Assembly: GCA_964654995.1 (NCBI GenBank)
Contig: CAZZKF010000019.1
Span: forward strand, 1 to 39,800
Direction of reading: 5' to 3'
Source: CAZZKF01 sp964654995
GTDB lineage: Bacteria; Pseudomonadota; Alphaproteobacteria; CAZZKF01
Length of the DNA stretch: 39,800 bases
Shown here: positions 24,473 through 34,944 of the stretch, in pieces
How the letters are laid out: each line of letters begins with the position of its first letter
Position numbering within the stretch: position 1 is the stretch's first letter
Notes under the pieces: generated by a model
What the model was told of the DNA's origin: nothing
Seen by the model: the letters and a program-made list of their open reading frames with translations, nothing else
The model's database searches: none
Translations under genes and position numbers: made by a program

Positions 24473-25261
24473 TCAGCGGCCGCTGAATCTGGCCGGGCGT
24501 TTTTCCAGAAAAGCGGTGACTCCCTCGAGGAAATCATGCGTTCGGGCGCAATCGGCGAAGGCTTGCGCCTCCGCTTCCAGCTGTTCATCCAGAGGATTGA
24601 CGAAGGCCGAGTTCATCAGCAGCTTGGTGCGCCCCAGGGCCTGCGTCGGCCCGGCCGCCAGGCGGGCGGCGAGCTTGTCCGTCTCGCCGGCCAGTTGGTC
24701 GAGCGCAACGACCCGGTTGATCAGCCCGATCTCCAGCGCCCGGGCGGCATCGAAGCGATCGCCGAGAAGCGCGATCTCCATCGCCCGCTTGAGCCCCACC
24801 GTGCGCGGCAGATGATAGGTCGAGCCGCCATCCGGGCTGGTGCCGATCAGGCAGTAGGCCAGGGTGAAAAAGCTGCCCTCTGCCGCGATCGCCAGATCGC
24901 AGGCGCTCATCAGGCTGACCCCGAAGCCGGCGACCGGGCCGTGGACGCTGGCCAGCACCGGCTTGGGCATGGTCCGGATTGCCTTGATCGCGCGATGGAC
25001 GACATCGAAATCGATCGGCGCAACGTCGCCGCCGGCCTCGCTGACCAGGCGGTGAAACTGCTTCAGATCCCCCCCCGCCATGAAGGCATCGCCCGCCCCG
25101 CGGATCACCAGGCAGCGGATCGACTCGTCGGCCTGCACCTCGGCGGTCGCGTCGGCCAGCGCCTCGGCCATGGCGCTGTTCAGGGCGTTGAGCGCCTCGG
25201 GGCGATTGAGGGTCAGCGTGGCAATCGCACCCTCGCGCTCCAGACATACGATTTCGGTCAT
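24473..25261 (-). CDS. enoyl-CoA hydratase/isomerase family protein
   Basis: A 262-residue crotonase-fold enzyme acting on CoA thioesters in beta-oxidation-like pathways. ATLTLNRPEALNALN, the oxyanion-hole segment GAGDAFMAGGDLKQF, HGPVAGFGVSLMSACDLAIAAEGSFFTLAY and SPDGGSTYHLPRTVG are visible. The Asp/Gly-rich GTSPDGGSTYHL loop resembles isomerase-type members, and the second canonical hydratase Glu is replaced here, so isomerase or another crotonase activity is possible. It lies 14 bases after the haloalkane dehalogenase and is probably in the same operon. Confidence 0.88.
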   Translation of the reverse strand: MTEIVCLEREGAIATLTLNRPEALNALNSAMAEALADATAEVQADESIRCLVIRGAGDAFMAGGDLKQFHRLVSEAGGDVAPIDFDVVHRAIKAIRTMPKPVLASVHGPVAGFGVSLMSACDLAIAAEGSFFTLAYCLIGTSPDGGSTYHLPRTVGLKRAMEIALLGDRFDAARALEIGLINRVVALDQLAGETDKLAARLAAGPTQALGRTKLLMNSAFVNPLDEQLEAEAQAFADCARTHDFLEGVTAFLEKRPARFSGR

Positions 25262-25275
25262 AAGTGTGGTCTCCG

Positions 25276-26163
25276 TCAGTTTCTCAAGCGACCAATGAAA
25301 GCGGCCACCGCGGCACCGATCTGATCCGGCGAATCCTCCTGCACGAAATGGCGCCCGGCGACCGTCACTTCCTGCTGGTTGCGCCAGCTGCGGCAGAAAT
25401 CGCGCGGCCGACCGGTCAGGATCGAGCCGGGATCGGCGTTCACGAACAGCTTGGGCGTATCACATCCGGCCAGCCAGGCGCCATAGTCTTCGACGATCGC
25501 CGCCACGTCGGCCGGCGTGCCGTCGATCGGGATCTGGCGCGGCCAGGTGAGCGTCGGCCGGCGCGATTCCCCGGGCTCGATGTAGGGGCGGCGATAGCGC
25601 GCCATTTCCGCCGCGCTTAGCTCGCGCAGGACCGAGCCGGGCAGAATCCGCTCGACAAAGATGTTCTTTTCCAGCACCAGTTCCTCGCCGGCCGGCGAAC
25701 GCATGGCCTGAAAGATGCCGCGGGCGCGCTCCGGCCAGTCGTCCCAGGTCAGCGGGCAGACGATCGCCTCCATATAGGCGATTCCCTGCACCGCGTCCGC
25801 ATGGCGGCGCGCCCAGTGAAAGCCGAGCCCCGAGCCCCAGTCGTGGACCACGAGGACGACGTTGCGGGTCAGCCCCAGGGCCTCGAACCAGGCATCGAGA
25901 TAGCGGGCGTGATCGGCAAACGTGTAGCGCCCGCCCAATGCCGGGCCGGAGTCTCCCATGCCGATGAGGTCGGGCGCCAGGCAGCGCCCCAGCCCTTCGA
26001 GGTGCGGGATGACATTGCGCCACAGATAGGAACTCGTCGGATTGCCGTGCAGCAGGACGATGGGATCGCCCGTACCCACGTCGACATAGGCGATTTCCGA
26101 GTCGAGCACGCGCAGGCGGCGGCGGGGATGGGGATCGTCGGCGGAAATCGGCTGTTCGGTCAC
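25276..26163 (-). CDS. dhaA: haloalkane dehalogenase (LinB/DhaA type, HLD-II)
   Basis: A 295-residue alpha/beta-hydrolase that hydrolyses carbon-halogen bonds to alcohol plus halide. From GTG 26163 the catalytic residues fall at the numbers known for LinB: nucleophile Asp108 in VVHDWGSGLGF, acid Glu132 in IAYMEAI, base His272 in AGRHFVQEDSPD, and halide-binding Trp109, with Asn41 in HGNPTSSYLWRN (Asn38 in LinB). LIGMGDSG, RRPTLTWPRQIPIDGTPADV and RDFCRSW also match the subfamily. A TTG at 26196 overlapping the tetR stop would add 11 residues. It is the second gene in the tetR-dehalogenase-crotonase operon. A chlorinated alkane substrate is likely, but the range is unknown. Confidence 0.93.
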   Translation of the reverse strand: MTEQPISADDPHPRRRLRVLDSEIAYVDVGTGDPIVLLHGNPTSSYLWRNVIPHLEGLGRCLAPDLIGMGDSGPALGGRYTFADHARYLDAWFEALGLTRNVVLVVHDWGSGLGFHWARRHADAVQGIAYMEAIVCPLTWDDWPERARGIFQAMRSPAGEELVLEKNIFVERILPGSVLRELSAAEMARYRRPYIEPGESRRPTLTWPRQIPIDGTPADVAAIVEDYGAWLAGCDTPKLFVNADPGSILTGRPRDFCRSWRNQQEVTVAGRHFVQEDSPDQIGAAVAAFIGRLRN

Positions 26164-26192
26164 GATCGGGCCTCGCTTTTCCTGAGGGGGTG

Positions 26193-26813
26193 TCAATCCG
26201 TGGGTTCCGGCGACTGGCGGTCATGGACCAGCCCGCGCAGAATCAGCCGCCGGCTGCCGCGCAGGATGCGGGCGCGCAGGCCCTCATCCGATACCATGCG
26301 GGCCAGCAGCACGCCGCCGGCGGCGGCCGCCAGCACCCCGGCCGCCTGATCCCGGGCGCGCGCGCCGTCGCCCTCGGGCAGGGCGGCGGCCAGGGCATCG
26401 AGCGACTTGACGAGCTCGGCCTCGACGGCCTCTCTCGCCGCCGCCTGTTCGCGGGCGAGATCGGCGCCGAGGGCTGGCAGCGGGCAGCCCTGTTCGACAT
26501 CGCCGACATGCGCCTCGCTCAGATAGCGGCTGACCAGACTGTTGAGCCGCGCCGGGGCCGAGAGCCGTTCGAGCCCCGAGAACCAGCGTTGGCGGGTCTC
26601 GGCCAGGGCCCGCGCCGCGGCGGCCCCGGCGAGTGCCGACTTGGAGGGGAAATGGGCGTAAAAGCCGCCGTGGGTCAGCCCGGCCTCGGCCATGATGGCA
26701 TCGACCCCGGCCCCCGATACGCCGCGCCGGCGCATCAGCCGCGCGGCGGCGTCGAGAATCTGCCGGTGGCTGCGTTGCTTGCGGGATTTGCGCCTGTCCA
26801 TGGCCCTGCCCAT
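26193..26813 (-). CDS. TetR-family regulator of the dehalogenase operon
   Basis: A 206-residue repressor-type protein. The N-terminal helix-turn-helix covers RQILDAAARLMRRRGVSGAGVDAIMAEAGLTHGGFYAHFPSKSAL (about residues 18-62). The C-terminal ligand domain contains GCPLPALGADLA, as in the TetR_C group whose members often sense electrophiles or alcohols. It is the first gene of the operon with the haloalkane dehalogenase (29-base gap). ATG 26813 is used; ATG 26801 is possible. A perfect palindrome 15 bases upstream of the start suggests autoregulation. Confidence 0.9.
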   Translation of the reverse strand: MGRAMDRRKSRKQRSHRQILDAAARLMRRRGVSGAGVDAIMAEAGLTHGGFYAHFPSKSALAGAAAARALAETRQRWFSGLERLSAPARLNSLVSRYLSEAHVGDVEQGCPLPALGADLAREQAAAREAVEAELVKSLDALAAALPEGDGARARDQAAGVLAAAAGGVLLARMVSDEGLRARILRGSRRLILRGLVHDRQSPEPTD

Positions 26814-26827
26814 TCGCGGTAGTTCAT

Positions 26828-26844
26828 ATGATGATCGTCATCAT
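26828..26844. promoter_or_regulatory. candidate TetR operator
   Basis: ATGATGA-TCG-TCATCAT is a perfect 7-bp inverted repeat with a 3-base centre, 17 bases in all. It lies 15 bases upstream of the tetR start and 133 bases from the divergent TrpD2-like gene. Size, symmetry and placement are typical of TetR operators. Confidence 0.7.
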
Positions 26845-26976
26845 AGTACCGCCAGTGCCGGCCGGCAAGTCCGGTCAACGGGGTTCGGGCGGGCGCATGT
26901 CGCTGGCCCGTGTTGCCGGGTTCGCATCGCCACTTTTGACTCGCTCCAGACCCGCTCTTCGCATCACAATGGGGCA

Positions 26977-28172
26977 ATGGACAGGCCGGTGAAAAAAGAC
27001 GGGGTCCGCGGCAAGGCCATGGCCGAGGCGCATCCCTTCGCGCCCATCGTGCGCACCCTGGCGCGCGGGCCGAAGCTGTCGCGCCCGCTCACCCGCGACG
27101 AGGCGCAGGGCGCCATGGACATGATCCTCGGCGATCGGGTGAGACCCGAGCAGCTGGGGGCGATGCTGGCGATCCTGCGCTATCGCAAGGAAACGCCCGA
27201 GGAACTGGCCGGATTCGTTCTGGCGGCGCGCGCGCGGATTGCCGCGCCGGCCATGGCCATCGATCTCGACTGGCCGTCGTTTGCCGACCGCCACCGCCAG
27301 CTTCCCTGGTTCGTGCTGGCGGCGCTCTTGCTGGCGGAGAACGGCGTGCGCATCCTCATGCACGGACTGGCCGGCGCGCAGAACGGCTTCGTGCCGACAT
27401 CGGCCGCCCTCAAGGCGCTGGGCATTGCGCCTGTGTCCTCGCTCGACGCCGCCGCCGGCGCCATCGAGCGCGACAGTTTCGCCTATATCCTGCTCGACGA
27501 CTATTGCCCGGAGCTGGCCCGCCTGTTCGCCCTGCGCCCGATTTTGGGCGTGCGCACGGCGGTGAACACATTTGCCCGGATGCTCAATCCCCTGGGCGCA
27601 CCGCATCTGATCCAGGGGGTGTTTCACCCCGCCTACCGGCGCCCGCATGTCGACGCCAGCCTGCTTCTGGGCCAGCCGCACCTCGCCGTGTTCAAGGGCG
27701 GCGGCGGCGAGGCCCAGCGCAGCCCGGAAAAACCCTGCCGGGTCAGCACCATCGACGACGGCATCGCGTCCGAGACCCGGTGGCCGGCGCTGCTGCCGGG
27801 CGCCCGCTTCGCCTGGCGCGACGAGCCCCGCGATCCGACCCGCCTCGCCGCCCTGTGGCGCGGCGCGCTCGAGGCGCCGGCTCAGGAAGCGGCGGTGATC
27901 GGCACGGCGGCGATTGCGCTGGCGCTGCTCGGCCGGGCCGACAGCCCGGAGGATGCGGACGCCCAAGCCCGGGCGATGTGGGCGGCGCGCCGGCGCNNNN
28001 NNNNNNNNNNNNNNNNNNNNNNNNNNNNNNNNNNNNNNNNNNNNNNNNNNNNNNNNNNNNNNNNNNNNNNNNNNNNNNNNNNNNNNNNNNNNNNNNCAGC
28101 CCGGAGGATGCGGACGCCCAAGCCCGGGCGATGTGGGCGGCGCGCCGGCGCGACCGTTTCGGCGGGACCTAA
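26977..28172 (+). CDS. TrpD2/YbiB-like protein (anthranilate phosphoribosyltransferase fold), split by N gap
   Basis: A protein with the TrpD fold: an N-terminal helical domain (LTRDEAQGAMDMILGDRVRPEQLGAMLAILRYRKETPEELAGFVLAAR), LPWFVLAALLLAENGVRILMHGLAG, LGVRTAVNTFARMLNPLGAP and HLAVFKGGGGEAQRSPEKP. The classical GTGGD PRPP loop is absent, which points to the TrpD2/YbiB group, described as nucleic-acid-binding rather than biosynthetic. The ORF enters the gap at 27997 after AARRR. A 55-base overlap resumes at 28097 and continues DRFGGT to a TAA at 28170. Collapsing the duplicate gives about 346 residues in one frame; as written, the frame is broken artificially. It is divergent from tetR. Confidence 0.8.
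27997..28096. other. assembly gap (100 N) flanked by a 55-base duplicate
   Basis: Bases 27942-27996 and 28097-28151 are identical over 55 positions. The gap lies inside the TrpD2-like gene. Removing 155 bases restores one open frame to the TAA at 28170, which strongly supports an overlap rather than missing sequence. Confidence 0.95.
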
Positions 28173-28204
28173 TCAACAATCAGACAGGATGGAGGCTTCC
28201 TGAC

Positions 28205-29461
28205 ATGATGCGCGCATCTCTTCTTCCGATCGTCGCCGGCATCGGGCTTTTCGGCCTTGCCGCCCTGGTCCCCGCAGCCGCACGAGCCGGCGCGGATGCG
28301 CCGCTGGTGCTCGCGCGCACCGGGCCAAGCTGCGCCGAGGATCCCACCTGTTTCAACCGCCTGCACCCGGCGATCCCGCCGGTGGCCCACTCCGCCCAGG
28401 GCCAGCGAATCGTTTTCGAGACCCGCGATGCCGGTGAGACCAATGTCACCGGTGAAGCGGAATTCTATGCCCGCAAGCCGGACCCGGACACCGCCGCCCG
28501 AGTGCATCCTCTCACCGGCCCTGTATTCATTGACGGGGCGCACCGTGGCGATGTGCTGGCGGTGACCATCGTCGATGTCGAGCCGGCCGAATTCGGCTAT
28601 ACGCTCAACCCGGCGATCGGCCTTCTGGCGGATCTGTTCCCGGACCCGCCGACCACGGTGATCTGGAAGCTCGATCGTGAATTCGCGACATCCAGTCAGC
28701 TTCCCGGCGTGCGCATTCCCTACGCCGCCTTTCCCGGCGTCGTCACCGTGCTGCCGGGCAAGCAAGAAGTACAAGTCTACCGCCAGCGCGAGCGCGCCTT
28801 GGCCGAGGCCGGCGGCATGGCCCCGCCGCCCCTGCCCCGCGGCGCCGTGCCGGCCGATCTGTGCGGGCCTGACGGCAAAGTCGCGGATGCCTGCCTGCGC
28901 ACCATTCCGCCGCGCGAGCACGGCGGGAATTTGGACATCCGCTATCTGCAGAACGGCGCCACCGTCTATCTGCGCTGCCAGATCGACGGCTGCGGGCTGG
29001 CCATCGGCGACGTCCATTACGCCCAGGGCGATGGCGAGGTCGCCGGCGCGGCCATCGAGATGTCCGCCCGGGTCACGGTGACCGCCCGGGTGGTCGACGA
29101 CATCCCGCTTGCCCGCGCGCCCCACCTCGAAGGGCCGGCGCGGCTGCTGGCCCGCGGCGGCGGGCGTTTTCATGCGACCACCGGTCTGCCCATCAAGCAG
29201 GCCGGTGTCATCCCGCCGCATCTGCGCTATCTCGACAGCGCCAAGGTCGCCGGCCTGACCAATCTGTCGCGCGATCTGACGCTGGCGGCGCGCAATGCGC
29301 TCCTCGAGATGATCGATTATCTGGTGCAGACCCGCGGGCTGACGCGCGTGCAGGCCTATATTCTGGCCAGCGTTGCGGTGGACATGCGCATCGGTCAACT
29401 GGTCGACGGCTCGAACGTCGGGGTGATGGCGATCCTGCCGCTGGATATTTTCACGGATTAG
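28205..29461 (+). CDS. secreted acetamidase/formamidase family protein
   Basis: A 418-residue member of the FmdA/AmdA family, which hydrolyses short amides to acid plus ammonia. Visible motifs are TRDAGETNVTG, the LTGPVFIDGAHRGDVLAVTIVDVEP segment, GVVTVLPG, PPREHGGNLDIRYLQNGATVYL, DVHYAQGDGEVAGAAIE and the C-terminal AYILASVAVDMRIGQLVDG. A signal peptide (LPIVAGIGLFGLAALVPAAARA) indicates export, whereas typical family members are cytoplasmic. Two cysteines near residue 40 and two near 255 may form disulfides. GGAGG at 28191-28195 sits 9 bases before ATG 28205. It lies 32 bases after the TrpD2-like gene and is possibly cotranscribed. Confidence 0.88.
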   Translation: MMRASLLPIVAGIGLFGLAALVPAAARAGADAPLVLARTGPSCAEDPTCFNRLHPAIPPVAHSAQGQRIVFETRDAGETNVTGEAEFYARKPDPDTAARVHPLTGPVFIDGAHRGDVLAVTIVDVEPAEFGYTLNPAIGLLADLFPDPPTTVIWKLDREFATSSQLPGVRIPYAAFPGVVTVLPGKQEVQVYRQRERALAEAGGMAPPPLPRGAVPADLCGPDGKVADACLRTIPPREHGGNLDIRYLQNGATVYLRCQIDGCGLAIGDVHYAQGDGEVAGAAIEMSARVTVTARVVDDIPLARAPHLEGPARLLARGGGRFHATTGLPIKQAGVIPPHLRYLDSAKVAGLTNLSRDLTLAARNALLEMIDYLVQTRGLTRVQAYILASVAVDMRIGQLVDGSNVGVMAILPLDIFTD

Positions 29462-29462
29462 A

Positions 29463-30011
29463 TCAGGCCTTGCCTTCGCCCATGTAGCAGCCGTCGCAGA
29501 AGATCAGCGGCTGGCCGCCGGCGACGTCGAAGCGTTCGACCTCGCCGATGAAAATGACGTGGTCGCCGCCGTCATGGACGGCCCGGGTGCGGCACTCGAA
29601 GCGGGCGACGCAGCCGTCGAGCAGGGGAATGTCGTCGGCGCTCCAGCTCCAGCGCACGCCGTTGAACTTCTCCGGCACCGGGCTGGCGAAGCGGTTCGAC
29701 AAGTCGATCTGGTCGATGCGCAGGACATTGACGGCGAAGCGCCCGGCCGCCTCGAAGGCGCCCAGGCTGACCGAGGCGCGTTGCAGGCTCCACAACACCA
29801 GCGGCGGCTCCAGAGACACCGAATTGAAGGAATTGACGGTCACCCCGACCGGCCGGCCGTCGCCCGCGCGGGTGGTGACGATGGTCACCCCGGTCGGAAA
29901 CCGCCCCAGGGCGGCGCGAAAGGCGCGGGCATCGAAGTCGGCGCCGCCCGCTTCGTCATGATCCTGATTGTGCCTGATATCCGGTTCGTCCATAGAGCGA
30001 TTGTCTTTCAT
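29463..30011 (-). CDS. flavin reductase-like (FMN-binding split-barrel) protein
   Basis: A 182-residue NAD(P)H:flavin oxidoreductase of the kind that supplies reduced FMN or FAD to two-component monooxygenases. Motifs are FRAALGRFPTGVTIVTT, GRPVGVTVNSFNSVSLEPPLVLWSLQ, FAVNVLRIDQIDLSNRFA and DHVIFIGEVERFD. ATG 30011 is chosen; a TTG at 30044 would extend it by 11 Arg-rich residues. No monooxygenase partner is adjacent. The LLM protein at 6395 is the only flavin-type oxygenase candidate here and is far away. It converges on the formamidase with a single base between stops. Confidence 0.88.
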   Translation of the reverse strand: MKDNRSMDEPDIRHNQDHDEAGGADFDARAFRAALGRFPTGVTIVTTRAGDGRPVGVTVNSFNSVSLEPPLVLWSLQRASVSLGAFEAAGRFAVNVLRIDQIDLSNRFASPVPEKFNGVRWSWSADDIPLLDGCVARFECRTRAVHDGGDHVIFIGEVERFDVAGGQPLIFCDGCYMGEGKA

Positions 30012-30068
30012 GATTGCCGCAGCGCCTCTCCTGCAGATCCGCAACTGCGGCCGGCGGAAACGCTCGCA

Positions 30069-30089
30069 ATTATATTATCATAATAATTG
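30069..30089. promoter_or_regulatory. AT-rich near-palindrome upstream of the flavin reductase
   Basis: AATTATATTATCATAATAATT is a near-symmetric AT-only stretch followed by TGTTGTTATTAAC, about 60 bases before the start at 30011. It probably contains the promoter and an operator for the flavin reductase. Confidence 0.4.
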
Positions 30090-30168
30090 TTGTTATTAAC
30101 CCATATGACCCTCGTCAACGCCTTCGTTGCCACGTCCGGCCCTGACGCGCGCCCCGCCATAATACAGG

Positions 30169-31893
30169 TCATGACCGCCACAGTCCGGGATCGCCGGGCA
30201 TGTGCGAGCCGTCATCGATGCCGACTTCACGGGCAATCAGCGCGTTGAGGCGGGCATTGAGCCGCTGGATCAGCCGCTTGTGACGGCCCGGGCGGCGGGC
30301 CAGATTGACCCGCTCCAGCGGGTCGGTCCGGGTGTCGTAAAGCTCGAGATCGTTGCGCCGTACCAGGGTCGCCCAGTCGCGTGGGCTGTGATGATCGCCG
30401 GGGCGGAAATAGCGGGCGAAGCGATAGCGCCCGTCATAGAGGCCGCGATAAAAGGAATGGATATCGAACTGGACGACATCCTCGGGGAACTTGGCGGTCC
30501 AGGTGGTGCCGGCGGCCTGGGCCGCGCGCCGGCCCTCGAGATACCGCCGCTTGAGGCGTGGATTGGCCGGATAGACGGCGCTGAAATTGAGCAGGATGGC
30601 GCCGGCGCGCAAGGCGCGCCGCCCCCGTCCGCCGGGATCGGCCAGCGAGGACGACAGGTCGAAGCCCTTGAGGCCGGGGAACCGCTCGGCCACCTGGCCC
30701 TCCGACAGACCGGCGCAGGCGAGCAGCGTCGGCGCAATATCGAGGCTGCAGGCCAGCGCCTGCGTTCTCACGCCGCCGGTGATGTCCGGGTGGGCGATGA
30801 TCAGCGGCACCTGCACGTTTTCCCGGTAAATCAGCGGCCCCTTGAGACGCAGGCCCTGGGCACCGGCCATTTCCCCGTGATCCGAGGTGAAGACGACGAT
30901 GGTGTTCTCCGCCTCGCCCGACTCCTCGAGCGCCGCCAGCACCGTGCCGATGTGACGGTCGACGTCGCGGCAGCAGTTGAAATAGTAGTTCTGGTAGCGC
31001 CGCCAGGCGCTCACATCGTCGTGCGGCAGATCGCCGTAGACATAACGGGTGTCCTCGACAAAGGCGCGGTGGGCCTCGGGCCTGCTCGACAGATCGCCGG
31101 GAAAGGTCTCGGGCAGATCGAAGCCGAGGTCGTCGCGGTACGGGTCGGCATCGGGCGGCGGCCTCAGGTCCGAGATATAGCCGGGCAGAATCCGTGTCTG
31201 GCGCTGGCGTCCGGTGGCATCCAGGAACATGATGTCATGGGGATTGATCAGATTGACCGCCAGGAACCAGGGTTTTTCTGCGGCAATGTCCGAAGCCCGC
31301 TCGCGCAGCCAGCGCGCACCCGATCCGGCGATCACCGGGTCGAGCTGATAGCCGCCATGGGTGGCGCCGTAGGTATCGGCGGCGTGTTGATATTCATCGA
31401 AGCCGAACGGTTCGAGCGCCCGGGCGTAATCGTCAAGCCGGCGGCCGCCGAAGGTGGAGAGGTGCCATTTGCCCTTGTACGCGGTGTAATAGCCGGCCGC
31501 TTTCAGCATCTGCCCCAGGGTCGGCGTGCGGGCGGGATCAAGATCGACGCCGCCCAGGGTTGTCGGATTGTCGAACACCCGGGTGTGCTGGATGTGCTGG
31601 CCGGTGTACAGGACCGAGCGCGCCGGCCCGCAGGCCACGGCGTTGACGTGGAAGGCATCGAAGGTGATGCCGCGCGCCGCCAGCCGCTCCTCGGCCGGCA
31701 GCGACAGTGCAGCCGGGAGGCTCGCCCGGCGCTGATCGGTGACGATCATCAGGATGTTGGGCCGCCGCCGCTTGATTTGCGCCGGCGCCTCGCCGGCCCG
31801 CAGGATCCCGGCCAGTCCGCCGGTCGCCCCGGCCGCCAGAGCCGCAGCGCCGAGTTTGAGGACCTGTTTGCGGGTCAGCCCGTCCCGTTTCAT
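30169..31893 (-). CDS. exported type I sulfatase
   Basis: A 574-residue alkaline-phosphatase-superfamily sulfatase. PNILMIVTDQRR opens the catalytic domain and supplies metal-binding Asp residues. CGPARSVLYTG (Cys88-Gly-Pro-Ala-Arg92) fits C-x-P-x-R, so Cys88 should become formylglycine. YKGKWHLS supplies the Lys and His, and VVFTSDHGEMAG the metal-binding Asp-His pair. The C-terminus has LYDTRTDPLERVNLA. The N-terminus TRKQVLKLGAAALAAGATG looks like a Tat signal with RK in place of RR, implying periplasmic action. No formylglycine-generating enzyme is in the window. It is downstream of a TonB receptor on the same strand but separated by a terminator. The substrate, a sulfate ester or sulfated glycan or aromatic, is unknown. 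Confidence 0.92.
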   Translation of the reverse strand: MKRDGLTRKQVLKLGAAALAAGATGGLAGILRAGEAPAQIKRRRPNILMIVTDQRRASLPAALSLPAEERLAARGITFDAFHVNAVACGPARSVLYTGQHIQHTRVFDNPTTLGGVDLDPARTPTLGQMLKAAGYYTAYKGKWHLSTFGGRRLDDYARALEPFGFDEYQHAADTYGATHGGYQLDPVIAGSGARWLRERASDIAAEKPWFLAVNLINPHDIMFLDATGRQRQTRILPGYISDLRPPPDADPYRDDLGFDLPETFPGDLSSRPEAHRAFVEDTRYVYGDLPHDDVSAWRRYQNYYFNCCRDVDRHIGTVLAALEESGEAENTIVVFTSDHGEMAGAQGLRLKGPLIYRENVQVPLIIAHPDITGGVRTQALACSLDIAPTLLACAGLSEGQVAERFPGLKGFDLSSSLADPGGRGRRALRAGAILLNFSAVYPANPRLKRRYLEGRRAAQAAGTTWTAKFPEDVVQFDIHSFYRGLYDGRYRFARYFRPGDHHSPRDWATLVRRNDLELYDTRTDPLERVNLARRPGRHKRLIQRLNARLNALIAREVGIDDGSHMPGDPGLWRS

Positions 31894-32007
31894 CGCATCC
31901 GTCGTCCATTTTTTCGGCCGCGCATTCGAGCGGCCGTCCGCTTGCGCAACGCCGCATTGTGGCCCGATCGGCGCGGCCCCGCCAAGCCCCCGACGGCCTC
32001 GGGCGGC

Positions 32008-32037
32008 AAAAAAGAGGGGCGGCCCGCAAGCCGCCCC
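32008..32037 (-). terminator. intrinsic terminator after TonB receptor 3
   Basis: Read on the minus strand: GGGGCGGC-TTGCGG-GCCGCCCC followed by TCTTTTTT. It has an 8-bp perfect GC stem and lies 23 bases after the receptor stop. It separates the receptor from the sulfatase transcript. Confidence 0.9.
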
Positions 32038-32060
32038 GATTCCGATTGTCGCCGATCCAG

Positions 32061-34670
<2,610 letters not shown>

Positions 34671-34829
34671 GTCCTCCCTCCGCTTGTCGGGCGGTCGCCG
34701 ACCCGGAAAAACGCGCTTATGGAAATCGTTCGGCCGACCACCCCATGTTAGAACATTAATTTCCCAGAAAGCCCAGATTATCAATATTTTATTTCCCTGA
34801 CTACAGCTCCCGCTCCATCCGCGCCGCGC

Positions 34830-34849
34830 CTGTTGCGTCACGGCAACAG
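34830..34849. promoter_or_regulatory. inverted repeat between TonB receptor 3 and the ligBA operon
   Basis: CTGTTGC-GTCACG-GCAACAG is a perfect 7-bp inverted repeat with a 6-base centre. It lies 95 bases before the arylsulfotransferase start and 160 bases from the divergent receptor start. Just beside it, 34750-34798 is AT-rich (ATTAATTTCCC, TATCAATATTTTATTT), a likely promoter area. Candidate operator serving either direction. Confidence 0.5.
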
Positions 34850-34944
34850 TTGTTCCGGGCACCGAAACAGGCTATGCCGCTGATCCGGTTTTGCGGCCGG
34901 GTGGCTGGCCGCGGCCGGGGCGAACATGGAAAGGGGCCAAGTCC

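Noticed and set aside
27504..28172. Frameshifted or degraded TrpD2-like pseudogene
   Set aside because: The frame break comes only from the 100-N spacer plus the 55-base duplicate; collapsing them restores a continuous frame.
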